64,000 nt of DNA from Rhodothermales bacterium. Lineage in GTDB: Bacteria > Bacteroidota > Rhodothermia > Rhodothermales > Bin80. Position numbers and translations under genes: made by a program. The stretch is taken from assembly GCA_028278205.1 (NCBI GenBank), contig JANQES010000117.1, forward strand, positions 1 through 64,000. The letters are read 5' to 3'. Under the pieces are notes generated by a model. The model had not been told where the DNA came from. It ran no database searches and was given only the letters and a program-made list of their open reading frames with translations. Numbering within the stretch: the stretch's first letter is position 1; every line of letters begins with the position of its first letter. Positions 1-9,154 of the stretch are shown piece by piece.

Positions 1-23
1 GTGGGCCGTCTCGGAACGGAGCG

Positions 24-158
24 CAGGCACGCGAACAAGGAAAATTTGCTGTCTGAGCGACGAAGGAGCGAGTTTCAAATTTTCCCGCGTGCCGGAGCGT
101 AGTTCAGGCCCAGCGGGTAAAGTCTTGATTTTTGGTTCTTTTTATCAAGAAAAAGAAC
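24..158. repeat. Intergenic palindromic element upstream of the FG-GAP gene
   Basis: Two nested inverted repeats are visible. GGCACGCG at 26-33 and GGAAAATTTG at 39-48 pair with CAAATTTTCC at 76-85 and CGCGTGCC at 86-93. A second hairpin pairs GTTCTTTTT (135-143) with AAAAAGAAC (150-158), and TCTTGAT at 123-129 can alternatively pair with ATCAAGA at 144-150. I know similar AAATTTG...CAAATTT texts as dispersed intergenic repeats in Bacteroidota, so a reading frame across it (89-448) is not credible. The remainder of 1-444 shows no gene; 159-444 is the leader of the next gene. Confidence 0.6.
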
Positions 159-444
159 AAATAACCGGGATCATGCCACCACGCCGGGATCAAAAGAACA
201 CCCCCCAGAAACCCAGGCAACCCTTCAAAATTAATAGCGGTGTACCTAACCACCTGATGACCGTCGAACCTCGTTCTCGAATCACACCCGTTCTCCCCTT
301 TTCAAAGGCTTTTCAGGTTTGGGTCCATGGCGTACAAACCGTAGATTATACAGCGCATGATCACAGCGTCCACGCGGATGTGATCGGCCTTCATATTTAT
401 AGAAGCGTGGCCCAAAGACCTTGTCCTCAAGGAGGTTGCTCGCC

Positions 445-1683
445 ATGAAAACCAAACTCGTTATCGGCGTGCTTCTGATCGGGAGCAGCTTCGCCTTCAC
501 AGGGGATGATTATGAACTCATCTCCTTCCAAAAAACCGCCCTCTCGGACCTCTTCTATGCCGAAGGCGCTACCTTCGGAGACCTCAACGGCGATGGGGTG
601 ATGGACCTCATCGCAGGCCCTTTCTGGTACGAAGGCCCGGCGTTTGAACAAACGCACGAATTCTACGAACCCAACCCGTTCGATCCGACCGGCTATTCCG
701 ACAACTTCTTTGCCCACGTCTACGACTTCAATCAGGATGGCCGGCAGGACATTCTCATTATCGGATTCCCAGGCCAGACGGCCACCTGGTATGCCAACCC
801 CGGCCCAACCCAGGGGCACTGGCCGGCGCACGTGGTTTTCGAGACGGTAGACAACGAATCGCCTGCCTGGACGGACCTTACCGGCGATGGGCTTCCGGAG
901 ATCGTCTGCATCGCCAACGGTCGCTACGGTTATGCCGCGCCGGACTGGCACGATCCATCGCAGCCCTGGACCTTCCACCCCATCACGCCCAACGAAGGGT
1001 GGCAACGGTTTACGCACGGCCTCGGCGTCGGCGATGTTGACGGGGATGGGCGGATGGATGTGCTGGAACGCGATGGCTGGTGGCAACAACCCGCGAGCCT
1101 CGACGGCGACCCCGTCTGGACCCGACACGCCACGCTCTTTGCCGATTACGGCGGCGCGCAGATGTACGCCTACGACGTAGACGGCGACGGCGACAACGAC
1201 GTCATCACCAGCCTGAAAGCCCATCACCACGGCCTGGCCTGGTTCGAGCACGTCGAAAAAGAAGGGCAGATCGACTTCGTCCGGCACATGATTATGAATG
1301 AGCAGCCCGACGAAAACCGATACGGCCTCGTCTTTGGCGAACTCCACGCCCTTGACCTGATCGACATCGACGGCGACGGCCTCAAGGACATCGTAACCGG
1401 GAAGCGGTGGTGGTCGCACGGGGCCGAGGGGGATCCCGACGAGCATTCCAAAGCGTACCTCTACTGGTTCCGGCTCGTCCGCAGCGCCGACGGGGTTGAT
1501 TTCGTCCCCTACCTCATCGACGATGATACCGGCGTCGGTGTGCAGGTAGTGGCCGGCGACATCAACGGAGACCAGCACCCGGACGTGGTTGTCAGTAACA
1601 AGAAAGGCACCGCCGTGCTGCTTCAGCAGCGGCAGAAAGTCAGCGAAGCGGAATGGCGCAAGGCTCAGCCTCAACCCCGGTGA
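445..1683 (+). CDS. Secreted FG-GAP/VCBS repeat protein
   Basis: A 412-aa exported protein of unknown ligand. The start at 445 is chosen because AAGGAGG lies at 429-435; the frame also opens at a TTG at 421, but that would put the ribosome site inside the gene. The first 18 or so residues form a signal peptide. About seven calcium-binding FG-GAP/VCBS loops follow: DLNGDGVMD, DFNQDGRQD, DLTGDGLPE, DVDGDGRMD, DVDGDGDND, DIDGDGLKD and DINGDQHPD, which predict an integrin-like beta-propeller at the cell surface or in the periplasm. It stands alone on the plus strand, convergent with the phosphonate genes. Such proteins often accompany sugar or sulfatase catabolism, but nothing here fixes a substrate. 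Confidence 0.9.
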   Translation: MKTKLVIGVLLIGSSFAFTGDDYELISFQKTALSDLFYAEGATFGDLNGDGVMDLIAGPFWYEGPAFEQTHEFYEPNPFDPTGYSDNFFAHVYDFNQDGRQDILIIGFPGQTATWYANPGPTQGHWPAHVVFETVDNESPAWTDLTGDGLPEIVCIANGRYGYAAPDWHDPSQPWTFHPITPNEGWQRFTHGLGVGDVDGDGRMDVLERDGWWQQPASLDGDPVWTRHATLFADYGGAQMYAYDVDGDGDNDVITSLKAHHHGLAWFEHVEKEGQIDFVRHMIMNEQPDENRYGLVFGELHALDLIDIDGDGLKDIVTGKRWWSHGAEGDPDEHSKAYLYWFRLVRSADGVDFVPYLIDDDTGVGVQVVAGDINGDQHPDVVVSNKKGTAVLLQQRQKVSEAEWRKAQPQPR

Positions 1684-1686
1684 TGT

Positions 1687-2002
1687 GATTTTGGATTTTA
1701 GATTTTGGATTGGTCTCATCCGGCACCGGGTAGGCATGGGCAAGACACCGCCCGGCCCTGAAGGACCGGGCTCACCGGCTCAAGCCCCGATGGGACTAAA
1801 AAAGGGCGCTTCAGCGTCCTTAGGCTACTGAGCCCGGTGATTTATCGCCGGGCAGACCGGGGATTCACCACAAAACGCATACCTACCCGGCACCGTCATC
1901 TCAATAGAAAAAGCCGCAGCGGTTCTGACCGTCGCGGCTTTTTCGTCTATCGTACTCGGTGATCTCAAACAATCCAAAATCCAAAATCTAAAATCCAAAA
2001 TT
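1687..2002. repeat. Composite inverted element, ATCCAAAATC family, copy 1
   Basis: The left arm at 1687-1712 repeats the word GATTTTGGATTTTA; the right arm at 1971-2002 carries its inverted copies and touches the stop codon of the next gene. Between the arms are a GC-rich palindrome (GCCCGG 1832-1837 with CCGGGC 1848-1853), text resembling a second repeat (1743-1830), and a segment at about 1891-1950 that also occurs in copy 2 (13677-13740): CGTCATCTCAAT, then GAAAAAGCC, then CTTTTTCG. No gene is supported in 1684-2003. Confidence 0.75.
1907..1944. terminator. Bidirectional hairpin terminator
   Basis: GAAAAAGCCGC (1907-1917) pairs with GCGGCTTTTTC (1934-1944), and an inner CGGT/ACCG pair lies in the loop. 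The A-tract and T-tract on opposite sides let it act on both strands. It lies between the convergent FG-GAP gene and the cupredoxin/propeller gene. Confidence 0.7.
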
Positions 2003-2003
2003 C

Positions 2004-4844
2004 CTAATCCGTTCCGCCTACAAGTTCGTTGAGGCCTTTGAGGATGATTTGTTGTTGGGCCGGGTCTTCTGCGTCTCCGAGGTGACGCGCGAGGGTCCGC
2101 CGGGCTTCGTCTGATCCCATCGCAGCGATGCGTTGCACCGTGAAATCGAGCACGTTGGGCAGCTTCGCCGAGAGCGCCAGGCGGAGGGCGCGGTCCATGT
2201 CTACCTCGGCCATTGGCTCGGCGGCATACCATACCATCAGGGGCAGGTTGTGGTCTTCGGCATCTTCGGCGCGGGCCATCAGGCCTGCCAGCACGTCCCA
2301 GCGGTCCGGGGGCGGCGTGCGTTGCAGGGCGCTTGCCAGGTAGAGCCGCACCAACGGCGAGGCATCGTCACGCGCCATCGCGGCGAACTGCGCCAGCGCG
2401 GCTTCGGGTATGGCGCCGTCTTCGGCCAGGAGTTGAACGGCCCAGCCCCGTACGGTTTCTTCGTCGTCGCTCAACAGGTCGATCAGTTCCGCGTCGGACA
2501 GCCCGTCGGTCCCGTGAAGCGTCCAGAGGGCGCGGAGGCGGCGGGTGACGTCGTCGTTGTCGTGCAGGATCTGCTTCAGGGCGGCATGGACTTCGGGATC
2601 CGGTCCGCGCTCTTGCAGGATACGCCGGGCATGACGCACGTACCAGTCGTTTTCGTGCAGTTGCAGATCCACCAGTTCAGCATTGCTCAGTTGTTGTAGA
2701 TCCACCTGTACCCATCGGTCATCCTTGTAGGTAATCTTGAAGATGCGCCCGAGCGTCTTGTCGTGGATGTCCGGGTTGGGACTGTGGCACTGGTTTTTGT
2801 CGTACCAGTCGATGACATGCACCGAGCCGTCGGGGCCATAGCGAAAGTTGAGCATCTGCGACCACGCGTCGTGGGCAAAGAGGAAATCATCCCCGTGGCG
2901 CCCCACGTAGCCGGAGCCGGCGCGTTCGAGGATATCCATGTTGGCCCGGTAGCCGTGGATGTTATTCATAAAAAGCTGGTTGCGGTATTCATCGGGCCAG
3001 GAGCCCCCCAGGTAGACCATCGCCCCGGCATGGGCATGGCCGCCGCCGGCTGCGCTGGAGCGATGGTTTCCGGCATGCGGCCCCCGTTCGCCCACCCAGT
3101 GTACGTGGTCGGCGTGGGTCTTGATGTCGTCGAAGATGTAGGGGTTGAAATGCTCGCCCCACTGCCGCTGGTAGCGCGCCCCATCGATGACGTGGTAGAG
3201 ATGCGGGATGACGCAGGCGGTGATGAAGGAGTGCCCGTAGTCGTTGAAGTCGAGCCCCCAGGGATTGCTGGTGCCTTCGGCGTAGCGTTCGAAGACGTGG
3301 CGCGTGGGATGGAAACGCCAGACGCCGCCATTGAGGCGTACCCGTTCTTCTTCCGGCGTTCCGGGCACGCCGACGACCGAGTGGGTGAAGACGCCGTGGG
3401 TGCCGTAGAGCCAGCCGTCCGGCCCCCAGCGCAGGCTGTTGAGCACTTCGTGGGTATCGTGCGTGCCCCAGCCGTCGAGCATGATCTGCGGCGGCCCGGC
3501 AGGCCGGTCGGTTCCTGCTTCGATGGGGATGAAAAGCAAATAGGGCGCGGCGCCTACCCAGACCCCGCCGAAGCCCAGTTCGATGCCACTGGCCAGGTTG
3601 AGCCCCTCGATGAAAACCGTCCGGCTGTCGAGCGTGCCGTCGCCGTTGGTGTCTTCCATGATCAGAATGCGGTCGCGTCCTTCGCCTTCGGGGGCGGGCA
3701 CCGGGTAGGTGTGGGCTTCCACCACCCACAGGCGGCCCCGGTCATCGTGCGCGAAGGCAATGGGGCGGACCACGTCGGGCTCTGAAGCCGCCAGCGTCAC
3801 GGAAAACCCATCGGGCACCGTCATCGCCTTGGCCGCCTCGCCAGCGGAAAGACCGGCGTGGAGCACCGGGTCGATGGCTGGCATGATGAACACTTCTTCC
3901 GGCTTGAACTCATTCGGGAAGTTAGGCCGCGTCGTATGGAAGCGGAAATCGTCGAAGCTGATGTAGGCCGACTTGTTGTCGCGGATGTAGGGGATTTCGG
4001 AGACGCCCGTCTCGTTGTCGATCAGGTGGATGTAAATATCCTGGCCCTGCACGGATTGCAGATCCACCACGACGGGCCGCAGGGCGGCATGGTCGTAGCC
4101 CGAAATGTCGAAGAAAACCTGATCGTTCGCGGCCAGCACCAGTTCGACGCGGGTGTCTTTGAGCGCCCCGCCCGAGACCAGAAAGCTCGCAAAAGGCTGG
4201 GTGGCTGTAAAAGGGGCAGAGGTCATCGTGCCGGTGGCGCGGTGCCCGTCCACTTCGCCGCTGCTGGCCCAGAAGGTGCCGTTGTGCCGGCTTCGCGTAT
4301 CGCCCGTGCGCGCCAGCACCACGTCGCCTTCGATGGGGGCCGAGCCAAAGGCATCGCCCTCAACGGTCCAATCCTGGAAGGTGCCGTCTTCAAACCCCAG
4401 ATTCAAAGCGCGCCCCGCCTGGACCACCGGCAGGCCTTCGACCACCGCGTTGCCTTCTCGGATGAGTTGAAACTTGCCCTCCATGCCGGCGGCCCGATGA
4501 CCGGGGATGGTGCAGTAGTAGGTGTCGTCTTCGATGGCCGTAAACGTGATGCTGGTCTGCTCGCCGATATCGAGTATCTCCGTACTCTTGATTGGTTGCT
4601 TGACCAGCGCAATGTCGTGCGCCAGCACCTCTACGTTGATGATGGTAATGCGCACCGTCTCGCCCTCGATGGCCTGAAGCAGCGGGTTGCGGATCCCATC
4701 AATCGCACCGCCGATGCCCTTGTAGCCCAGGATAGAAGCGTGCAGCGTGTAGTCGCGGTCCACGTCCTCGGCTGGCTGGGCATGGCTGGCGCAAGGAACC
4801 AGCAGGATCAAAAAGAGAACGAGGAAAGCGCGGAGGGTCCTCAT
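2004..4844 (-). CDS. Secreted cupredoxin / PVC-type beta-propeller / HEAT protein
   Basis: A 946-aa exported protein. Residues 1-22 are a signal peptide. Residues about 28-130 are a cupredoxin with a complete type-1 copper set: His76 and Cys111, His116, Met121 (in CTIPGHRAAGM). Residues about 140-300 look like a jelly-roll module. Residues about 335-690 match the glucose/sorbosone-dehydrogenase-like propeller found in PVC membrane-bound dehydrogenases (RLWVVEAHTYP, LRWGPDGWLYGTHG, HVHWVGERGPH). The C-terminus is HEAT-like. The cytochrome c (CxxCH) that many relatives carry is absent, so electrons would have to leave through the copper site. It is the last gene of the phosphonate run, 70 bp after the transporter. 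Function is inferred as redox; the substrate is unknown. Confidence 0.85.
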   Translation of the reverse strand: MRTLRAFLVLFLILLVPCASHAQPAEDVDRDYTLHASILGYKGIGGAIDGIRNPLLQAIEGETVRITIINVEVLAHDIALVKQPIKSTEILDIGEQTSITFTAIEDDTYYCTIPGHRAAGMEGKFQLIREGNAVVEGLPVVQAGRALNLGFEDGTFQDWTVEGDAFGSAPIEGDVVLARTGDTRSRHNGTFWASSGEVDGHRATGTMTSAPFTATQPFASFLVSGGALKDTRVELVLAANDQVFFDISGYDHAALRPVVVDLQSVQGQDIYIHLIDNETGVSEIPYIRDNKSAYISFDDFRFHTTRPNFPNEFKPEEVFIMPAIDPVLHAGLSAGEAAKAMTVPDGFSVTLAASEPDVVRPIAFAHDDRGRLWVVEAHTYPVPAPEGEGRDRILIMEDTNGDGTLDSRTVFIEGLNLASGIELGFGGVWVGAAPYLLFIPIEAGTDRPAGPPQIMLDGWGTHDTHEVLNSLRWGPDGWLYGTHGVFTHSVVGVPGTPEEERVRLNGGVWRFHPTRHVFERYAEGTSNPWGLDFNDYGHSFITACVIPHLYHVIDGARYQRQWGEHFNPYIFDDIKTHADHVHWVGERGPHAGNHRSSAAGGGHAHAGAMVYLGGSWPDEYRNQLFMNNIHGYRANMDILERAGSGYVGRHGDDFLFAHDAWSQMLNFRYGPDGSVHVIDWYDKNQCHSPNPDIHDKTLGRIFKITYKDDRWVQVDLQQLSNAELVDLQLHENDWYVRHARRILQERGPDPEVHAALKQILHDNDDVTRRLRALWTLHGTDGLSDAELIDLLSDDEETVRGWAVQLLAEDGAIPEAALAQFAAMARDDASPLVRLYLASALQRTPPPDRWDVLAGLMARAEDAEDHNLPLMVWYAAEPMAEVDMDRALRLALSAKLPNVLDFTVQRIAAMGSDEARRTLARHLGDAEDPAQQQIILKGLNELVGGTD

Positions 4845-4914
4845 AGAAACGCAGGTTTAGGTGAAAGGACGGCGCCTGGAATTCAGTATAGCAGCATCGG
4901 GGAAGAATCTCAAC

Positions 4915-6225
4915 CTACGTATCGGTTGCTGCCTGCTCGCCTTCTTGATAGCGCCAGTAGAAAACGGCGGCAACGAGGGTGATAAAAGCCACCACCGCCA
5001 GCCCGATAAAAACAGCATACCAGCCCAGGCGCTGCGCCAGCGCGCCGATGCCGTAACCCGAGAGGATCCCCCCGAAATAGCCGGCACTATCGATCAAGCC
5101 GGCTGCCGTCGAACTCCCTTTTTTGCCTCCCAGATCGAGCGAGATGGCGCCGGCGAGAAAAGAGTAGGGACCCATCATAAGAAAAGCCGCCACCGACACG
5201 AGTACCAGCGGCAAGACGGCGCTGCCTACACTCCGGACACCGCCCATAAAACCAAGCACCAGCACCAGCGGCACCACGCCGATCATGATGGCAACGCTCC
5301 GCTTTCCGCCTGCGAGGTGATCGGCAAGATAGCCGAAGACGAGCACCGAAATCCCGCCAAAGAGCGGAAATAACAGGCTATACTGCGCCGCTTCGCCCGC
5401 CGAGAGCATCCCGACTTCGGCCAGGTACGTCGGCGTCCAGAAATTGAACGACTCGCGGATGAGCGTCAGGCCCAGCGACATGATGGCCACCATCCAGAAG
5501 CCGAAACTCTTGAAAAACGGCATCAACAGTGTTTTCAGATCGGAGGGGCGTTTCTCGTTGCCTTGCTCGCCATAGAGGTTGTGCGGGTTGACCGGCGGCT
5601 CGGGCTCGCCGATGTCTCTGGGGCTCGATTTCAGTAGAAAATGATTGATCACGGCGATGACGGTCAACGTCGCTGCTGCGGCATAGAACACGCCGCGCCA
5701 GCCGATGCCTGCATTGATGAGGCCGCCCAGAAAAAAACGCGCCACCACGTCGCCGAAGAGAAAACTCAAACTCAGCAAGCCCATGATGACCCCGTATTTC
5801 CCGAACGGAAACCAGTTGGACGTGATTTTGACCAACGCCCCCCACCCCATCGACTGGATCAGCCGGTTGAGCGACCAGGCAATCATGAACACCGCCACCC
5901 CCGCTCCGATACCAAAGAACACCGTGGCCGCCACCGAGCCCATCATCCCAAAAAGAAACATCTTCCGCCCGCCGATGAAATCGCACAGCACGCCGTTGAA
6001 GATCTTCCCGACGGCGTAGAACAAAACACCCACCGAAGCAATCAGCCCGATCATCTCCTTGTCGATCCCCTGCGCGCCGAATTCTGCGAGCAGCAACGGC
6101 GTAGCCACCGAAAAATTAGACCGGCAGACATAATACCCGGCATACCCGACGATGAGCGAGCCGACGGTAATGCTCTGCCATTTTCGAAGCCGGGGAGAGG
6201 GCTGGTATTCGGTGGTGCTATCCAT
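4915..6225 (-). CDS. MFS transporter, organophosphate:phosphate antiporter (OPA) type
   Basis: A 436-aa inner-membrane protein with about 12 hydrophobic segments. The N-terminal stretch GYAGYYVCRSNFSVATP resembles the GlpT/UhpT/PgtP signature, and the length fits that family. The start at 6225 (MDSTTEYQP) is preferred because the upstream extension to 6294 runs through an inverted repeat. It lies at the end of the phosphonate gene run, so uptake of an organophosphonate or exchange against phosphate is a reasonable inference. OPA members otherwise carry glycerol-3-phosphate, hexose phosphates or phosphoglycerate, and the sequence alone cannot choose the substrate. Confidence 0.88.
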   Translation of the reverse strand: MDSTTEYQPSPRLRKWQSITVGSLIVGYAGYYVCRSNFSVATPLLLAEFGAQGIDKEMIGLIASVGVLFYAVGKIFNGVLCDFIGGRKMFLFGMMGSVAATVFFGIGAGVAVFMIAWSLNRLIQSMGWGALVKITSNWFPFGKYGVIMGLLSLSFLFGDVVARFFLGGLINAGIGWRGVFYAAAATLTVIAVINHFLLKSSPRDIGEPEPPVNPHNLYGEQGNEKRPSDLKTLLMPFFKSFGFWMVAIMSLGLTLIRESFNFWTPTYLAEVGMLSAGEAAQYSLLFPLFGGISVLVFGYLADHLAGGKRSVAIMIGVVPLVLVLGFMGGVRSVGSAVLPLVLVSVAAFLMMGPYSFLAGAISLDLGGKKGSSTAAGLIDSAGYFGGILSGYGIGALAQRLGWYAVFIGLAVVAFITLVAAVFYWRYQEGEQAATDT

Positions 6226-6246
6226 GCTGGTAGGGAGGTTATGAAA

Positions 6247-6302
6247 CGTAAAACGTGAGGGTGCCCTTAAGAACCTCTCTACGAGCACCCTCACGTTTTA
6301 CG
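6247..6302. repeat. 18-bp-stem inverted repeat between aminotransferase and transporter
   Basis: The left arm, 6247-6264, ends in GTGAGGGTGC; the right arm, 6285-6302, starts with GCACCCTCAC. They are perfect complements over 18 bp with a 20-nt loop. The element overlaps the stop codon of the aminotransferase. It shares its word (ACGTGAGGGTGC) with the element at 33222-33347. It could attenuate or process the transcript ahead of the transporter, but there is no clear U-tract. Confidence 0.8.
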
Positions 6303-7599
6303 CACGAAAGACCTCTGCGAGTGTTTCGTCGAAGCGGTCGAGAAAGGTGTTGCAAGCGGCCTCGTCGTGGGCCAGCGAAAGATAGAGTTTGGTGCCCATA
6401 GGATTGAGAAAAATGCCGCGTTTGAAAAGGCCGAGCATCACCGCCCGGCTGGCCTGCGCATCGCTGCGTTTGGTGGCTCGGTAATCCCGAACGGGCGCCT
6501 CTTCCTGCGTAAAAATCACCTGGGCGAGCGGTCCGTCGCCGATGACCTGCCCGGCGATGCCGCGCCCCTGGAGCACCTCCCGCATCCCGTCCCGCAGATA
6601 CGCGCCGATCTCGTGGAGATGGTCATAGACGCCGGACTGGCGAAAAACAGCCAGGGCCGCCCCGGCAGCCGTCATCGAGATCGGGTTGCCGCCCAGCGTG
6701 GAGGCCGTCCAGACGTAGGTTTGCTTGCCGAGCCGATCTTCGCGCACCAGATCCATGATCTCGGCGCGACCGCCGTAAGCGCCAATCGGATAGCCGCCGC
6801 CGAGGGCCTTGCCGTAGGCCACGAGGTCGGGCACGACGCCATAATATTCTTGAGCGCCCCCGTATGCCAGGCGGAAGCCGGTAACGACCTCGTCGAAAAT
6901 GAGCAGCACGTTATGCGCAGCCGTAACCTCACGCAAGCCTTCCAAAAAACCATCTACCGGAGGCAGGCAGCGATGCAGCGGCTCGACGATCACAGCGGCC
7001 ACCTCATCGGCGTGGGCCACGATGATCTGACGGGTCGTCTCCAGGTCGTTGTACGGCGCAATCAAGACGTGATTGCGCACGAGATGATCGATGCCGGCGG
7101 AGGACGGCTCCGGCGTGGGAAAATCGGGCAGGCGTTGTGGAAAAAGGCTCGTCACGCCGACGTCGTTGGCGCCGTGATAGGCCCCTTCGAACTTGATCAC
7201 GCGGGAACGCCCCGTGAAGGCGCGCGCAAGGCGCAGGCCATACATGGTGGCTTCGGTGCCGGAGGCGCAGAAGCGCAGCCGCTCGCAGGCCGGACTGAGC
7301 CGGACGATCTCCTCGGCCAGCGCCAGCGAAGCCTCGGTGACGTAGGCAAAGTTGGCGCCCTTCGAGGCCTGACGCACCACCGCCTCCGTCACTTCAGGGC
7401 GCGCATGCCCGACGAGCGCCGAGCCCCACCCTATCGAAAAATCGACATAGCGCTTCCCTTCGGTATCCCACAGTTCGCACCCTGCCCCCCGCTCAATGAC
7501 CATGGTCAGATCGGGCGGAAGATTAAACTCACCGTTCGACCCGGCGGGAAAGATCGCCAGCGAACGGTCGGCGTCGGTCTGTGTAGCGGTTGGGTTCAT
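6298..7599 (-). CDS. Class-III PLP aminotransferase, glutamate-1-semialdehyde-aminomutase-like
   Basis: A 433-aa cytosolic enzyme of fold type I. Visible motifs: GWGSALVGHARP near the N-terminus, the phosphate-binding SGTEATMYGLRLARA, the PLP aspartate in FDEVVTGFR, and the Schiff-base lysine in YGKALGGGYPIG. It resembles HemL-like aminotransferases but sits among phosphonate genes, so transamination of an aminophosphonate is more likely than haem synthesis. It is distinct from PbfA at 12231-13622: it is shorter and has no cysteine cluster. The true amino donor is unknown. Confidence 0.85.
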   Translation of the reverse strand: MNPTATQTDADRSLAIFPAGSNGEFNLPPDLTMVIERGAGCELWDTEGKRYVDFSIGWGSALVGHARPEVTEAVVRQASKGANFAYVTEASLALAEEIVRLSPACERLRFCASGTEATMYGLRLARAFTGRSRVIKFEGAYHGANDVGVTSLFPQRLPDFPTPEPSSAGIDHLVRNHVLIAPYNDLETTRQIIVAHADEVAAVIVEPLHRCLPPVDGFLEGLREVTAAHNVLLIFDEVVTGFRLAYGGAQEYYGVVPDLVAYGKALGGGYPIGAYGGRAEIMDLVREDRLGKQTYVWTASTLGGNPISMTAAGAALAVFRQSGVYDHLHEIGAYLRDGMREVLQGRGIAGQVIGDGPLAQVIFTQEEAPVRDYRATKRSDAQASRAVMLGLFKRGIFLNPMGTKLYLSLAHDEAACNTFLDRFDETLAEVFRA

Positions 7600-7631
7600 G
7601 GATTGTTTGAGGTAGGTGGATCGTGGGTGAT

Positions 7632-7980
7632 TGATACCGGATGCGAGATACCGGATGCCGGATAGCGGATGCCAGATAGCAGATGCCGGATCTCGTCATT
7701 ACCCACAATTCCGCTTTCCAGCCCCGTAGGGGCGACCTGTTTGTAGCAACCCGCCCCTTTTCTGGATAAGCTCCGTAGGAGCGACCTGTTCAATAGCCGC
7801 GAGACCAAACCTTCTTGACAGGTCGCTCCTACGGAGCTTTTTGTTTTTATTGCCTTTGTGCTACAAACAGGCCGCGCCTACGGCGCTCAAAGTTTGGGAT
7901 AAGGACGAGATCCAGTATCCCGCATCTCCCATCCCATATCTCGCATCCAGTATCCCGCATCCCGAAACCCCCATCCCAGA
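7632..7980. repeat. Nested repeat cluster in the 384-bp gap between aminotransferase and oxidoreductase
   Basis: The outer arms are degenerate direct repeats of ACCGGATGCGAGAT type at about 7637-7693 and their inverted copies (CCCGCATC, TATCTCGCATCC) at about 7905-7975. Inside are four copies of a palindromic CCGTAGG element: 7721-7747 and 7769-7789 forward, 7818-7837 and 7860-7888 reversed. The inner pair at 7769-7789 / 7818-7837 (AGCTCCGTAGGAGCGACCTG) can form a long hairpin. A further forward copy lies at 20289-20314. No gene is seen in 7600-7983. Confidence 0.75.
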
Positions 7981-7983
7981 GCC

Positions 7984-9147
7984 CTATGACACCGTGTCGA
8001 GACATCGCGCTCCCTCCCAGTCGGTAAAAACATCTTGCGCCAGCCCGAAGCTTGTCGTCATGCCCGTGCCGCCGAGGCCGTTGACGATTCGCACACCCGG
8101 CTCCGGCTCAGCCACGAAAACCGCGCGCGTGGGATGGTTGACATACACGCCGTGCCAGCGCTGTGCAATGTCCAGCGAAGGCGCCGCGAGGAACGTATCC
8201 AGATAGGCCAGAATCAGCGCGTCGATCTCCGGACGGTCGAACGGCTCCGGCGTCAGCCCGTACTCGTGAGAATCGCCCAGGACGAGTTCGCCCAGACCGT
8301 TTTGCGCCACCAGAACGTGAATACCCCAACGGTCAAGCGCAGGATGATTTTGCGCGATGCGTCGTTCTAAAGCAGGCAACGACGGGCACGAGGCAAAAGC
8401 GGGATAATGACGCAGGCTCAGGCCGGTAGCCAGCATCGGCCCGAGGCGCCATGACGCCGGTTGTGGCACCGTGCGCATCATCTGCAATTTACACCGCGTC
8501 AGCCCGCTCGCGGCAAACGTGGACGGATAGAGTGTTTCGAAATCGGCGCCGCTGCACACAACGGCGCGCTCGACCCGCCAGGTCTCGCCGCCCGCTTCAA
8601 CGTAAGGCCATGCCACGCCGGTGACGGCCTGGCCGAAACACAGCGTGACATCGCACGCGCGGCTGAGAAAAAACGGCAGCTTCGCGATGGCCTCCCTCGG
8701 ATCAATGATCACTTCTGCCGGGCTCCATAATCCACCCCGAAGGCCCTCTTCCTTGACAGCCCGGCTGCGGCGCGCTACGGCATCTGCGTCGAGCCACGTA
8801 CACGGGTAGCCGAGTGCCGGAGCGTGCCCGGCGAATTCGCGGAGGACGGCGCTTTCATCGTCGTGATAGGCCAGCACCAGCGCGCCGGTCCGTTCGTGCC
8901 AGATTCCGGCCTGATACGCCAGCTCCAGCCAGACCTCCCGGCTGCGCATCGCCCGTTCGTGGACAACCCCCGGCGCCATCCCCAGCGGCAGAATCATGCC
9001 AAAGTTGCGGATCGAGGCGCCCAGCGCGCGGGTGTTGCGTTCGAAGAGAATGACGGAGAGGCCCCGCCGGGCCGCCTCGTAGGCATGCGCAAGCCCCACA
9101 ACGCCCGCTCCGATCACGGCGATATCGGCCTGTCTGTCAGGTGGCAT
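7984..9147 (-). CDS. FAD-dependent oxidoreductase of phosphonate clusters (TIGR03364-like)
   Basis: A DAO-fold flavoprotein of about 387 aa. The N-terminal Rossmann motif is AVIGAGVVGLAHAYEAARRG, followed by the family-typical ALGASIRNFGM; GLGGTGMTTSFGLAQD near the C-terminus closes the FAD site. Members recur beside phnW, phnA and pbfA and are thought to oxidise AEP or N-alkylated AEP, feeding the same phosphonoacetaldehyde pool. The start is uncertain. 9147 (MPPDRQADIAVIG) gives the usual family N-terminus; 9180 has a better ribosome site (GGGGGGAG) but its extra residues are encoded by a repeat element (9155-9245); the frame opens at 9222. Confidence 0.88.
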   Translation of the reverse strand: MPPDRQADIAVIGAGVVGLAHAYEAARRGLSVILFERNTRALGASIRNFGMILPLGMAPGVVHERAMRSREVWLELAYQAGIWHERTGALVLAYHDDESAVLREFAGHAPALGYPCTWLDADAVARRSRAVKEEGLRGGLWSPAEVIIDPREAIAKLPFFLSRACDVTLCFGQAVTGVAWPYVEAGGETWRVERAVVCSGADFETLYPSTFAASGLTRCKLQMMRTVPQPASWRLGPMLATGLSLRHYPAFASCPSLPALERRIAQNHPALDRWGIHVLVAQNGLGELVLGDSHEYGLTPEPFDRPEIDALILAYLDTFLAAPSLDIAQRWHGVYVNHPTRAVFVAEPEPGVRIVNGLGGTGMTTSFGLAQDVFTDWEGARCLDTVS

Positions 9148-9154
9148 GGGTTTG

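Noticed and set aside
89..448. Possible 119-residue protein at the left edge
   Set aside because: It translates a palindromic intergenic repeat, has no ribosome site, and overlaps the leader of the FG-GAP gene.
1687..2002. CRISPR-like array of ATCCAAAATC units
   Set aside because: Units are 7-11 nt, lack unique spacers, occur in both orientations, and no cas gene is present.
6298..7599. hemL, glutamate-1-semialdehyde aminomutase for haem synthesis
   Set aside because: Sequence resembles the family, but no other haem gene is near and it lies inside a phosphonate run; the symbol is withheld.
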